From Citrus sinensis (taxonomy: Eukaryota; Streptophyta; Magnoliopsida; Sapindales; Rutaceae), in assembly GCF_022201045.2 (NCBI RefSeq), contig NC_068562.1, forward strand, positions 8,972,001-9,036,000: a stretch of DNA of 64,000 nt. Direction: 5' to 3'. Below, in pieces: positions 1 to 12,295 of this stretch. The first letter of the stretch is position 1. Each line of letters opens with the position of its first letter. The position numbers and the translations under genes were made by a program. The notes under the pieces were generated by a model. That model saw only the letters and a list, made by a program, of their open reading frames with translations, was not told the origin of the DNA and did no database searches.

Positions 1-704
1 TTTTGTCCTGCAGGCCACTGAATCATTTATGGGAACAAAAGCCAATAGAAGCTTAAGCCTTTATATCTCCATATATACTCATTTTCTATTTTAATTAGTT
101 GCTAGAAGCATTTAATTAAAATTATGCCACGTCAACTAAATTTTACTATTTTTCCACTCTACTGTTATTATTTCACTAAAAATTTTGTCTTCTGGGAAGT
201 TAACATTAATAGGTCACAACAGAACTTACCAATATCCCTCGATATTCAATAAATTACGTTTGAAAGTCGGTGCCTCTCCCTGTCGCAACATTCATGAATT
301 AATAATATCCCCAGCTAGTTTCGCTTTTCTTGTCAAAGTACTTTAGTTTCTTTTCTTGTGAAAATACTCTGTTTCATATTCAAAATTTGGTTCAAATATA
401 TAATCTAATTCAAGGCTGAAAAGTATTTAGAATCACTAATATCAGTAAGGAAATACTTAAATTAATATTTTATTATTATTATTATTTTTAATTGTTATAT
501 CACAGTAAGGAAATCCATATATATAGGCTATAGCAAGAAGTAATTATTAAATCCTAAACCATGTGTTATAATTTCACAAAACTGTTTAGTACTCGGGTTC
601 TCATCATCATCATTTTTCAAACACACAAATGAATGTATTTCAACGACAAAACAAATAATGCCATTAATGCAAAACAGTTAAAAAGTTTCATATAGTAGCT
701 AACA
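1..704. other. AT-rich interval with no recognised exon
   Basis: No convincing coding sequence was seen. The interval lies downstream of the minus-strand WD40 gene, so it is either that gene's intron or its 3' flank. I looked on the minus strand for the remaining WD40 blades and did not recognise them. A short ATT microsatellite lies near 470-490. Confidence 0.5.
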
Positions 705-1283
705 TCACATTACCATCTTGTCTTTGCCGACGATGAGGTTCCGAACAGCGCCACCAGTCTTCGGAATCGTTGCCAGCTTAACATGTTTCACCCCACTATC
801 CCAAGTGCTACGCCAAACCCTAATCTTGCCATCCCCATAAGCAGCATAAACCCTATCATGGCTCACCTCCATTGCAACTACCATACTTGTCTTCGCCTTC
901 AGCCGCCCACATTCAGTGAACTCCGGCTGCTTCCATATCCTTATCACATTTGAGTCAGAGCCCGTGTAGATAAACCCATTTCCTACAGCTATGCACAGTA
1001 TCTGGCCGTCTTTCTTGAGAACAGAAGATATGCAACGGTATGATGATGAGGTTTCTGGGCTGCTGCTGCCCGCCGCTGCGGTGGGGTTGAAAGGGTGGCG
1101 AGGAGAGGAAAGAGGAGAAGTGTGGAGGCTTATCGGAGAGGAAAAGCGAGGTGGTGAGTATGGAAATGTGGAGAATGAAGGTTCCTTTGTTGATATGCTT
1201 CTCAAGAACGTGCTTGGCGCTGTTCCAGTTGGTGTTGTCTCTCTTATAGCAAAAGATGGATTTGGAGAGTCTAGAGAAGACAT
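705..1283 (-). CDS. WD40-repeat protein, JINGUBANG-type, 5' part only
   Basis: The open frame gives 192 residues from the ATG at 1281-1283, chosen because it begins the family-like Ser/Pro-rich leader (MSSLDSPNPS). A further upstream in-frame ATG exists but the extra 44 residues look like translated 5' leader. Residues 1-80 are low-complexity Ser/Pro/Thr. Two beta-propeller blades follow, ending in IRIWK (about 114-118) and IRVWR (about 153-157), and the frame stops just after GKDKM. WD40 proteins of this family have about seven blades and 400 or more residues; they are scaffolds, and JINGUBANG itself acts in pollen germination control. The stop follows ATG-GTAATG, so 714 may be a splice donor with later exons off the left edge. 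Otherwise the gene is truncated. The N-terminal identification is solid; completeness is unresolved. Confidence 0.78.
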   Translation of the reverse strand: MSSLDSPNPSFAIRETTPTGTAPSTFLRSISTKEPSFSTFPYSPPRFSSPISLHTSPLSSPRHPFNPTAAAGSSSPETSSSYRCISSVLKKDGQILCIAVGNGFIYTGSDSNVIRIWKQPEFTECGRLKAKTSMVVAMEVSHDRVYAAYGDGKIRVWRSTWDSGVKHVKLATIPKTGGAVRNLIVGKDKMVM

Positions 1284-1969
1284 TGTTTTCTCTCTCTGCT
1301 GCTTCTCTTGTCTCTCTCCCAAATTCAACAGGACAAGGATATTGGTTGAATATATACGGTGGAGTTTAATAATATATGGTGTAATGAGTTTCATAGTTTG
1401 GTGGGTTCGTAACATAAATGCTAGCTGATATGTGCATGTTACTCAGCTGCCAGAAGTGCTTTTGATTCTGCAATTTTAAAGTTTCATAAGTTATCATTAT
1501 TATTCTTTTACAATTTTCATAATACCCTCTTAACCTCCTGATGTTAAAGTTTCAATGAAAAATATTTGTTTGGTGATCGAAATGATTTTGTCAATGAAAC
1601 TTGCAATTAAGGGGTAATGGAATATTATTATAAAAACTATAGAGGGTAACTAGTAAATCCTTGAATATGGTAATATACATATACAGCCGGCTCCATATAC
1701 ATAATATATTTTACTCCATAATTAATTTCTAAATCCTTCGGAGTGGGATATCCTAATTAGGAATTAATGCTACTGAAAATTAACCAAGTAGAATCCGTAC
1801 ATATTACAAGAATCAAGCATTCGAATATATTTTTTCTGTTAAGACGCCCTTAGCTATCAAATAGTGCCAAAAGTCGTAAGCAACATGAAAGATATTATTT
1901 AGTGAATATTTAATTGTTTGTAAACGCTAATAATTTCTTTGAAAATTAAGTATACTATAAGAACATTTT
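1284..1969. other. Spacer between divergent WD40 and NDUFA2 genes
   Basis: The WD40 gene reads left and NDUFA2 reads right, so this roughly 0.7-kb spacer should hold both promoters. Apart from the site II motifs annotated just downstream, no element was recognised and no gene was seen. Confidence 0.5.
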
Positions 1970-2008
1970 TGGGCCGTCTATCTGGATCGCGGGTTCATTC
2001 AAGGCCCA
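1970..2008 (+). promoter_or_regulatory. Pair of site II (TGGGCC) motifs upstream of NDUFA2
   Basis: TGGGCC lies at 1970-1975 and its reverse complement GGCCCA at 2003-2008, about 82-120 bp upstream of the NDUFA2 ATG. Site II (TGGGCY) elements are known to be common, usually in pairs, in promoters of nuclear genes for plant respiratory-chain proteins and are bound by TCP factors. The match of motif, spacing and gene class is good; function here is inferred. Confidence 0.6.
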
Positions 2009-2089
2009 ATAAAGCAACCATCCTATTTGTAGACCCTTTAATTTATTCATCCGTTTCAAGACAGAAGCGCGAGCGAGCGAGAGAGAGAG

Positions 2090-4628
2090 ATGGCATGGAG
2101 AGGACAATTATCTCGGAGCATGAAGGAACTGAGGATCTTACTCTGCCAGACTTCTCCTTCAAGCTCCTCCACTAGGTATACGTGTACCCTTTACTCTTGA
2201 ATTTGTTTGATTGATAGATGAAATGAATTAGCATTATTTCAGTTTCTTCAAATCAACGATTTTTGGAATTGGGATACCTTCGGATTCTGATTAGTTTGTT
2301 AATTTTCAGTAGCATTTCTTGGGATATCCAATGATTTAGAAATTAAGGGGTTAAAAATTTAATTTTACTTACATATATATGTGTATGTATTACCATATTC
2401 ATGGGAGTGGAAAATGAGAATGAAGGCAGACTATGCATTGGATGCTCACAGCTTTACTGAATGATACTGACTATTTCTGTGTTTGGTGTTTTAATAATGT
2501 TAACTAATTTTGGAAGCTTTATAACTTTGAGTAATAATAAGTTATAAACTTGTTTAATAATTGATAATCAATCCGCAAGAAAGAACTAGTACAAACTAAT
2601 TAGTTTTCTCATAAGTTTAAAATGAATTGCAGATCCTTTGTAGAGAGGAACTACAAGGAGTTGAAGACTTTAAACCCCAAACTTCCTATCTTGATTCGTG
2701 AGTGCAGTGGGATTGAGCCCCAGTTATGGGCTAGATATGGTATATCTACTCTTCCTGCTCTTTGATTTCTTCATGTCATTTTTTGTTACCTCCCCCATTA
2801 TACATTTGCATTTGAAGGTCTTTTTTCTTTCTTTTTACTCTCTGCTTTGCTTTTTTGAAAAGTTTATGGTCATGTCTCACTGCTGCAAAATTTTATATTA
2901 CTATAGAAAGTTCAACAAATATTTGTAGGCTAGAGCCTAATTATAACCCATCTACAATAGTTTCCAAATGTCAGGCTGATATGGTATTGAGCTTCAATAT
3001 TATAGGTGCTCCTAGTGACTTCTGCTATTAAGTTCTCCTAGGATGTACAAGGGGTCTTGGTCCTGATTTTGGTTCTCTGGGGATAGGGTGCGATTGGGTA
3101 TTATAGAAAAGTTGAAAAGAGAAAAACAAGTACTCCATATTGCTAATAATTTGTTTTGGCCTTTCTATGTCCAAACAAATGCTGGTTTAGTTGAGAATAA
3201 AACAAAAAGAAACAATAGAATTTATGTGACATGTTTAAAGATGAAAGGAGGAGGTCTTGTGTTCATTCAGTTAAACATGGTTACTATTTTCCCTTTCATA
3301 TTATGAGTATTTTATATATAGTGACAGTATGAAAGCAGATATTCATTTGATTTTTGTACACCACTGCAGCTGAAAGAGGTCCCAGACCTGAAATTGATTT
3401 TGCATTTTGAACTCTTTTGTTTTACTGCATGGCAACCAGAAAAAATTTCTCTCAAATAAAAAATGCTTCAATATCTTATAGATGAAAAAGCCTTCTTAGA
3501 GATCTGAGTAGGTTGGTGTAGTATTTGTGTTCTTTGGGCAGTGTGAGTCTTCTAGGACAAAAAAGACATAGCTGATTTGAGTCGTCTAGAACAAGAAAAC
3601 ATGGTTGATGTTGGATAGGAATCATCCATAAGCCATCTTTACTCTACGTAGCTGTTTATTTCTTTTGGAATATTGTAGCTTCTACCGTCAAAGAAATGTA
3701 TCATGGCCAGATTTTTGTCCCAATCACCATATGCTACATATCCAACCATCTTCAATGGCTAAGAAACTTTTCCCTTTGGATAATCCTCCTGCTGTTGTAT
3801 GCTGTGTCATGGTTATCCATCTTCTTCTAACTTTTCAAACATTCAAATGAAATGAGTGCTAATGGTCAGAACATGTCGGATATATAAGTCCATTCATAGG
3901 AAACCAAAGACTTTCCTACTTTAGGTATGAATAGTAATCAAAGTTATTAAATAATTTCTGTACCTACTTTCTCTTGAAAACAGAGTGCATTTGAAAAAAA
4001 AAACAAAAAACAAAATTCTTATGTTTTAATGATTAAATAAATCAAGAAGCTGCACATGGTCATTCTTTCCTGTTTACTCTGGAGGCCTGCTGAGTTAAAT
4101 TTTGATGCACATTTAAGAATTTGAAAGATCCAGCTCCTTATTGAGTTGTTTTGTGTTGCACAATGACCAAAAGTTTTTAACTAAGTTTTCATTTGAGATC
4201 CCAACTCTTTGTATTCATTTCACGATATTGGCCCCTGGTATCCACGTTAGTGTTCGAAAAATATTAAGTTTGTTTTGCTGGGCGTGAGTCTTGATATGTT
4301 TTTTCTAATTTTTTTTTTTTATTGTTGGATGAACGTTGTTGTCTTATACTTATGTGCCTAAAACATCATACTAGGCAACTTACATTTCATTACTGATTAA
4401 GATTGCTCCCTATTCATTTATGCATGACACTAACCCATTTTTATCCCTTGCCACTTTTGTGTTGTGCATTTTACTTGAAACTTTATGCTGTTATCTCGTC
4501 AATTGACCTTTCATATCTACACAGATATGGGTGTTGAGAAGGGCATTGGTTTGGATGGTCTGAATGAGGCACAGATCACAAAGGCACTCGAAGACCTTGT
4601 CAAAGCTGGGGAAGCCCTTAAGCGTTGA
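2090..4628 (+). CDS. NDUFA2: NADH dehydrogenase 1 alpha subcomplex subunit 2 (complex I, B8 subunit)
   Basis: Three exons, 2090-2175, 2633-2739 and 4525-4628, join in frame to 98 residues; the Arabidopsis homologue is about 97. The product starts [18 protein letters not shown] and contains [11 protein letters not shown] and the WARYDMG segment across the second junction, all diagnostic of the family. The protein is a small thioredoxin-fold accessory subunit of mitochondrial respiratory complex I, on the matrix arm. All introns are GT-AG; the second is long (about 1.8 kb) and holds no recognised gene. The start is the first ATG after a GA-rich leader. A CDS-length ORF that begins upstream at 1939 only reads through the leader in another frame. 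The gene looks intact. Confidence 0.96.
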
Positions 4629-6458
4629 TATTGCTACTCTTTGATCCATATGAGATGAAATAAATGTGTTAGAAAAATCTTGATATGACCAGTTTGCTCT
4701 TTTGTTTAGCAATCATTTTGATGTACTTTGCATGGTTGTCCAATATCTTGATTATTGTCTGCATTAGCATATTATACTCTCATCCATATCTTTCAGCTCA
4801 ATTAGTGCTAATGTAATACCAAAATAACACTGATCAGGGATTATCTTTGAGATTAAGACTTATCTTTTTCCTAAATGTGTTTATATTTACTTTCCATACA
4901 ACATGGAATATGCCCCTTATTATCAAACGATCTATTTCGCATTTGCTTGAAATACAATGGCTTTACAAGGAACTGAAGAAGAGAGATGCCAATTGTTGTA
5001 AATTTCATAGTGTCAAATATTGGCGACATCATCTGGAACCTGTCATATTTAAGAGCTTTATGACAACTAAAAGCCGGAAGCCTCTCGATACGAATAGCTT
5101 GATGAATGCATGGCCTGTCCTTCCGCAAGGAACTCCTCGGCTTCATTGGGTTTGGTGTTTCAACGTATCTGATCGTTGAATCAAAGTTAGCACTACTGAT
5201 CATTGAATCCGATGGTGATGATGTGATCAGTTTAATCACAACGAAGATCCAAAACAGAAGATGGGTTGGTAAGGTGATTGAACAAATCCTATAACTCAAC
5301 TCAGAAACTATATAATGTGAAGGATGTGCGAATGAATGGGATGGACAAAAAACTTACTAGTGATTGCAATTTGTTTGAACATCTTTTTTTTTTTTTTTAA
5401 ACTACTGCTGAGGTTAGAAATGCGTTAATATCTCTGAAGTGCCAGAGGTATGAAAATCAATGCATCCAGCAATGATGTTCAAAGAAATGAAATTGTTGAT
5501 CCAAACTCAAATACGCATTTGTCTCCAGTCTCCAATTTGTGCTTCCTCAAAATTCACCTCACCCACGGCTGAACACTGTGATAATCATTCAAGAGCAAAC
5601 AAACAATCAAAGGAAAAAAAAAAATCAAAAACAGCAAACACAAAGCAATTAGCAGAGTTAATAGTGGCTTACAGAATGAGCCAATCCCCAGATACCAAGG
5701 CTTTATATAGAGCCTCAATGACATCATACGACATTGGTCAGCCTGTTTTGGATTTGTTATGACAAATTAGATACATCATCCAAAAGCCTCTTCAAGTATT
5801 CCGGTATACAATTTGCAAGTAGTATCATTGAATCTGCAACAAGTTTGGGCTAAGAAAGAGGGGCTTAAATGATTGAAAATCGATGGAACTAATTATCCAG
5901 ACTATTGAATTAAATTATATTTATTTACTAACGCTTATTTTTGATGCAATGCGTGGGCTACGTTAAATTTTATTTAATGTAGCAAAAACATTTTTACGTA
6001 CTTGTTCAACGCTTATTAAATTGGTGAATAACTTAGAATTACGTTTAACCAACAATAAAAATTGAGAATTAAAAAGTTTTTGAGAATTCGATACACAATT
6101 ACAGAAAAACAATTGGGCATATTCTTCTGCACCATGATGGTTTTCATGTGATGGAGATTTCAACCACCTAGGTCGCTGCAGCATAAGCCGACCCAGTGAA
6201 TATAGCCTCTGCCTCTACAAATTCCACATCACCAAAGAAGTCTCTTCTCGAGTTGCGGCAGCATCCATGGCATATCTTGCTGAATTTCTACCAATTCCAC
6301 CCAAACCAACAACACCCTCTCATGCTTTTATAGCTTCATAGAACCAATAAAAATAAATAAATCTTAAGCCTTCTCAACAGGTACATCGAAACACCATTCC
6401 AAATGCAGCTGAAGAGATCAATCTGGAAGGTTAGGCCTTGCCTTCATCAAGCTATTTA
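4629..6458. other. Gene-poor interval with unassigned short open frames
   Basis: Moderately open stretches occur on the plus strand at 4847-5294 and 5460-5762 and on the minus strand near 5690-5740 and 6140-6250. None could be tied to a family with confidence. The minus-strand peptide near 5690-5740 (VIEALYKALVSGDW) has the flavour of the SnoaL/WUN1-like fold, but it is too short to call. No intact gene is supported. Confidence 0.35.
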
Positions 6459-7003
6459 TCAAATTATTAGTAAGTTATTCCAATTTTTTGATTAAGTTCA
6501 TTAACTCTTCTTTCTGCATTTTATATTCTTTTTTTAATTATTGAAATCCAACATTTTACGTGAATGTTTCAAGATTTTTTTTAGATCCCTACTTCTCATT
6601 AAAATTTATCAAATTCTTGGTAAATTATTTCAACTTTTGGGTTAAGCTCTTCAACTTTTGTTCCCACCACTTTTTAGTTATTTATTTATGCTCTTTTTAT
6701 TGAATTCCAATATTTTGAGCAGGTGTTTCACGTTCACTTTTTAAATTCCTACTTTCCATTGCAATTTATAAAGTTCTTAGTAAATTGTTCCAACTTTTAG
6801 GTAAATTCTTTAACTCTTGTTTTCACCACTTTTTAGTTTTATATTCATACTTCTTTTATTGAATTTCAATATTTTTGGTGGAAATTTCAAGTCTACTTTT
6901 TGAATCCCTACTTCCAATTGGAATTAATCAAATTCTTTGTGAGTTATTCCTAATTTTGGGTTAAATTCTTTTCTCACCACTTTTTGATTTTTTTCTCACC
7001 AAC
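6459..7003. repeat. Imperfect tandem repeat, unit about 157 bp, about 3.5 copies
   Basis: Successive units start near 6459, 6609, 6769 and 6929. Each begins with an AAATTCTTRGTAAGTTATTCC-like phrase, then a CACCACTTTTTAGTT phrase, an ATTGAATTTCAATATTTT phrase and a TCCCTACTTCCATT phrase, in the same order. Units differ by many point changes and small gaps, and the last is incomplete. This is a diverged minisatellite or small satellite array without coding content. Confidence 0.85.
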
Positions 7004-8254
7004 GTAGGTCTAAATTCTAATGCAATAATGCTGGAGACACTTTGGTAAAAAAATTTGGCATTATATAACATAATTTATATAAAAAAAATTAATTGAGTTT
7101 TACAACTATAATAAAAAAATGTGGTCAATAAGAAGATTTTGGAGGATTAATCAATTAAATCCATCTTAATTTATTTTGTTGTGACTTATATTTTTATTGT
7201 ATTTGAACATTAATGTTACTCTATAATAAGTTTAATTTGACCATTTTACACTCATATGATAAAAGTACCAAAATACCCAAAAAATTTACTTTAACTTTAC
7301 TAATTTTTTATGAAAAAATTGTTTGTAAATTATGTATAAGTGCTACATATTATTATGATTACTAATGTTCAAGCAAGGGTTTTATTTTCTTAAAAAAAGG
7401 CTAGATTATAAGTTATAAAACTAAGGGTCAATTGAGATTGCAATGATTGTTGAAATAAGTTGTTTTTATTGTACGGATGAAAAAAGTTGCTGATTAAAAA
7501 AAAGTGGCATGGTGTTTGATAAATTATTTTGTTACGGTTGCTCTAAGTTTGAAAAATAGAGTAATGCATTTGATAAATTTTAATAGAAGTGTTGTTTTAT
7601 TATATAATGATCAAAATAAATATAAGTTTAAATTGTCAAAACTTATTAAATAAGCTACTTATAACATTCAACTTCAATCCCAAATGAGACCTAATTTTTA
7701 AACCATTAGATACAACAACACAAGTTTTTAGGGGTAATTTGGTCATTTGATGTTATAAGGATAACTAGTAGTAAACCATTAATTTTGTTAAAAAATTACT
7801 GATGCCATAAGAGTATTTTAGAAATTTTAGTATTATAATATTTATACAATTTATTAATCAATTATTTTAGATATACAAATATTCAATTTATAAAAACAAT
7901 CAATTTTTATAAAAGCACTATCTCTTTGTAAATAATTAATTTCGCATTTTATTTTAATTCAGAGGATTAAATTGTACTTATACACTTTATGGGTAAAATA
8001 GACTTTTATTATAGAATTTGTTATAAATTATGTTAATTTTTAACAGTTTGTGGTAAAATAATGCAAATTAAAAAATTAGACATAAAAATTAATTATATAA
8101 AAACTTTGATATAAAATGATATGTCAAGAAAAGTTTAGTAGTTTAATGATAATATCTAAAAAGACAAACCCTATACAACCACAAATTGTCAAAATATATA
8201 AGCAAAAAAATGGCATGCTAGTTCGCGCTCTCGAACCACAACATGACGTGTACG
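7004..8254. other. AT-rich gene-free interval
   Basis: Apart from the MITE candidate annotated separately at 7433-7692, I see only AT-rich sequence with homopolymer runs and no coding signal. Confidence 0.5.
7433..7692. mobile_element. Candidate small MITE (about 260 bp)
   Basis: The ends form an imperfect inverted pair: AGGGTCAATTGAGATTG at the left, and a right end whose reverse complement begins AGGTCTCATTTGGGATTG. The interior is AT-rich and non-coding. No clear target-site duplication was found, so the superfamily is not assigned. Confidence 0.35.
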
Positions 8255-8917
8255 TCATACGTCCTCCCCATCTGGAAATGTAGCTTCGATTGCCTGTCCT
8301 GAAACAGCAAGTTTAAACATCTTGCTGACCTTCTTGTCCCTCTGCAATAGCATGTAAAAAATTTGTTCTTGAAATTTAAATGCATAATCTCAATTTTGAA
8401 CTAACATAATGCTTGAGGCTAATAAAACTAGAAGTGGAGCTATTGGCACCCCTTTAAAACTCTTATCAAACCCATTTGTTTATGATTTTACAATTTCAAC
8501 CTTAATTTGAATTATTTTATACAAAACTTAATTAGTCACACCCATCTACTTCAACAACAATATCGTCAACAATCAGATTTGTTGTTTATGACTCAGATGT
8601 AGAATCTCATTTACAAACCATTCATTAAATAGCATCAAATGAATTATTCAAAAGAACAATTTTGAATAAAAGACAAAGACGAATGTAAAAGTAAAATAAC
8701 TTTAAAAGTATACAACTGTTTGTGGAAAAAAAAAAGGAAGAAGAATAAGGTTTCACTCTTATTTAAAGCCTAAATCATAAATTCAATGGTTTGAAAAGAA
8801 ATCACTCCAAAATTAAATTTAAAAGGTTTAAGTACTGAACTTACGATGTTGAATACATACAACCATTATAAATTTAAAATGAAACAAAAATGTCATTGAA
8901 CTTAGAAGAGTTTCGTT

Positions 8918-8935
8918 GAGAGAGAGAGAGAGAAA
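8918..8935. repeat. GA dinucleotide microsatellite
   Basis: A short uninterrupted (GA)n run of about nine repeats in non-coding DNA. Confidence 0.8.
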
Positions 8936-9056
8936 TGAGCTTTACTGAAATTTTTGTTTAGAAAGGTAATCAGAAGGTTATTTGTGGAATTAAATAGAGA
9001 TTATTTTTAAAAGGGGTTCTATGAGGACATTTGAGGGGTAGCGATAGTCCACCTCT

Positions 9057-9211
9057 AAAACATAAAACTAAACATCAATCAATAGAGAAAACATAAACTT
9101 AAACACCAATCAATAGAGAAAACATAAAACTAAACATCAATCAATAGAGAAAACATAAACTTAAACACCAATCAATAGAGAAAACATAAACCTAAACATC
9201 AATCAATAGAG
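9057..9211. repeat. 31-bp tandem repeat, five copies in alternating A/B form
   Basis: Five exact-length 31-bp units start at 9057, 9088, 9119, 9150 and 9181. Each ends CAATCAATAGAG. Units 1, 3 and 5 carry CTAAACATC and units 2 and 4 carry TTAAACACC, so the real repeat period is a 62-bp dimer. Conservation between copies is near perfect, so expansion was recent. Confidence 0.95.
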
Positions 9212-9400
9212 AAAAAACTTACATCGGTGACAGCAAAGATTGAGTCCAGAAACAATGACAGCATCAGTTACCAATTCAAATCTAGATACTTTAATCAAGC
9301 CAATATTGGTTGGCTTATCAGCATTAGTTGTAACAGTTCCACTCATTCTATTAACGATCGTTATAATCCCTATGCGGTCGCATTCACACTACGAAGAAAA

Positions 9401-11725
9401 AATTAGCCCATACAAATGACACAAATAATACATGAAAAACGAAATTAATCGTTTTAGTTTACTTCTCTTCCAGTCCATCAAAATTAGAGTGGAACTGAGG
9501 AGAAATCATTTGCTAGTGTTACTGGACCTGGTTACCACTATGACAGAGAAAATTTAAAGTCATTGAGCTCTTCATATTCATGTTTGAAAGCTTCAGCACA
9601 TGGAGATTTCAGTGGCATTGCTGGTCACTTGATTCATTTGTGTCTTAGGTTGAAATTTGCACATTGCCTTCTTCACAACCTTAACAGTCTTACAGGGGCC
9701 ACTTTATCTTTTTTTACGTCCATTTGCTTTAAAAAAAAATCAACAAACGTAAAAGTGAAAAAGATATGTATCTCAATCATAAATAAATAATAAGCTTGGC
9801 TCTCGTTATTAAAGAAAACACGAAGAAAAGGTGGGACCACATCCAAAACGCCTTGAGAAAAAATGTGTAGTGAAAAGACAAAACCTAATGATTACTTTGC
9901 CCAATGGACATGTGGGACTATATTTAGAATGCCTCGAGCAAAAACCGTGTAATGAAAATGCAAAATCCAATGGTTACATCGAGAGTAAATTTGTAATTTT
10001 AATAGATTAAATTAAATTTCTTGAAATCAGCTTGAATATTTAGTTAAATACATATGCTTTGAAGTAGCCTTTAGTTTGAAGTAAATTACAGAAAATTGTT
10101 TGAATTTTTTATAAAATGTAATTTCTTTCATACAATTATAAACTTGATGCTAATTTTGAAAATTTATTTAATATTTGATGCAATATAGGTATTTTAAAAT
10201 AAATTTAAGTGTAAATGAAATTTAAAAAAAAAAATTAGTTGAGCATTAGTTGAAATGAAGGTGTTGTCAATTGACTAAAAACTCAGAGTAAATTCAAGTT
10301 ACTTCAATATTTGATGAACAAAAATGTTATCAAATGGTTTTCTTTTCTACATTTTTCTTGTAATATTTTGTGTATATCATTGCATAAGCTTTGTGAAGAC
10401 ATCATACAATTAAACTTTACTTTAATGTAAATATGACATACAAAAAGATACATCATTCTATGTTATATGACAACTTATGTTATTCTGTAAAATTTTTCCT
10501 TTTTGACTCCATTTACATGGGCCATGTCCAATTTTTACATATATGCAAAATAAGTACCCATGCAAACTTCATTTTTGCTTGGAATAATAAAAGCATACAC
10601 AATACTGCCAAACTTCCTATAGATTAGGTCATTAATGGGAAAAATCACAAAAATGTTAGAATCATTTATAATTATAGAGAATGTAAGCTTAATAGAAAAA
10701 CTTGAGAGTGAGGTATACATGGTACCGGTACCTCAGGTATACCTTACATTAAGCTCAATGTTAGAGGTAACACATAAGATCTTATTATTGGTTTAACAAG
10801 TCTCCTTATTAGGACATTCTCTCATCATGAAAATTCTTCAAGTGTTTCATAAGTTTTTTTATTTCTTTTTCCTACGTTTTAAGATAAACAAAAGAAGTAG
10901 TGGCAAAGCACAAGAAGGTTAGCCTTTGATAATACACTAAAAGATTATTACTTTAAGTTTTATTAGAAAATAAGATGACATCAAGTGACCTAACTTCTCA
11001 ACCCTATCATTTTTTCCGCCATTTTTGCAATTTATATAACATCAAAAGAACATTATAATCCATATAAATCATTATTTAAAAAGTGATCAGGCATGTATAC
11101 GACACATAACTCGCCTATAAGTGTTACACTCAATTAAAATGATCTTATAGGTGAAATTACTTACATTTATTGCAATCATATATTCAAGAATTCAAGCATC
11201 AATATCAAATAAAATGAACGAATAAATAATCATACAAAGTATACGATATGCTAATTACTAAATAAATGTTTAGTAAGTTGAAATGAACTTATACCTATGT
11301 GAAATTACTTTAGCAACCAATGATTATAATAAAAAAAAAAGTAAAATGTATTTATTTAATGTTTTGTTCACTTTTTTCTTATGTTGTAAAGAGTACATGA
11401 AGTAAGTGAGCCATTTACAATGGTGGAAACAACAATACCAAAAATGCAAATAGAAGTGGTCAATTTTATGAATTTGCCCAGTGAAATGTTCACGATTGAA
11501 GAGAGAGCAAAATTTGAGTTAACTTTATAAAACAACCAAGCCTTATTAGTTTCGATAAGAGTGAAAAGAGGGTCAACAAATTAAAAGGAAATTTCTTAAC
11601 TTAATCCTCAATCTAACTCATATTCGACATCAAAAACTTCAATCATAAACATTTCACCACCTTACTTGTTTTCTTGGCATTTTACAATTTTTTTGTCTTT
11701 GTAGATTATATGTAGTTGTATTGGT
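9401..11725. other. AT-rich gene-free interval
   Basis: A plus-strand open frame at 9563-9790 and short frames at 10433-10720 resemble no known family. The sequence is otherwise AT-rich with homopolymer runs; a GGTACCGGTACC palindrome lies near 10722. Confidence 0.45.
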
Positions 11726-11733
11726 AACATGAA

Positions 11734-12295
11734 TAGGGATGGCAAACAGCGGGCCTGGGCCGGGCTTTTTCAAGCCCATGTCCAGGCCCTCTGTTAGTTA
11801 AGTGTATGGGCCTGGGCCGGGCTCGGGCTTTAGTTATTTATTTAAAAATTTTTAAATTATTATAAATTTGAAATAAATTAATGATCAACAAGTTATTACA
11901 ATCATAGATAAATTAAAGAAAATCAATATTTCAAATTAAAATAATTAATAAAGCAAATAAAAACTCATAACTTTAATTTTCTTTAATACTGGATTTTATA
12001 ATTCAAACGCTCTCTTAATTAATTGACACAAAAAAGAGAATTTAGTATCATAATTTTAGTTTTTTTGAATCATAATTGATTTATAAGTTAAGAATTTAAG
12101 TTTTCTTTTTTTATTTTTAAAGTACTTTTCAATTTTAATTATATTATTCTAATTTATAAAATTATTTTTTAAAAAAGTAGTGTACTTGGGTTTTATCCTG
12201 GCTTTTTTTCTTGGGCCCTTGTCCAGGCCCTCATGGGTGAGGGTCGGGCCTAAGCCCGCGGGCCTGGGCTGGCCCGAGCTTTTTTGCCAACCCTA
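11734..12295. mobile_element. Non-autonomous hAT-type MITE (562 bp) with 8-bp target-site duplication
   Basis: The left end begins TAGGGATGGCAAA and the right end reads TTTTGCCAACCCTA, forming terminal inverted repeats of a type seen in plant hAT elements. The flanks AACATGAA (11726-11733) and AACATGAT (12296-12303) match at seven of eight bases, as expected for the 8-bp hAT duplication. Both subterminal regions are rich in GGGCCTGGGC-like motifs, possible transposase-binding sites, while the interior is AT-rich and non-coding. No transposase is present, so mobilisation would need an autonomous relative. Confidence 0.85.

Larger units (their letters stand above)
8255..9400 (-). pseudogene. 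Decayed fragment of an unidentified protein gene
   Basis: Two coding-like pieces read on the minus strand. The first (about 9225-9400) contains NRMSGTVTTNADKPTNIG and SRFELVTDAV, then apparently shifts frame to SIFAVTD, ending before a GT donor. The second (8255-8341) is a clean phase-0 exon of 28 residues plus stop after a TTGCAG acceptor: it starts RDKKVSKMFKLAVSGQ and ends FPDGEDV. The join SIFAVTD/RDKKVSKM looks natural. The intron between holds the 31-bp tandem array. I could not name the family. The frame break and lack of a clear 5' end suggest a pseudogene, though an intact 3' half cannot be excluded. Confidence 0.35.

Noticed and set aside
991-1428. Plus-strand 145-codon frame
   Set aside because: Antisense shadow of the WD40 coding exon; the minus frame has recognisable WD blades.
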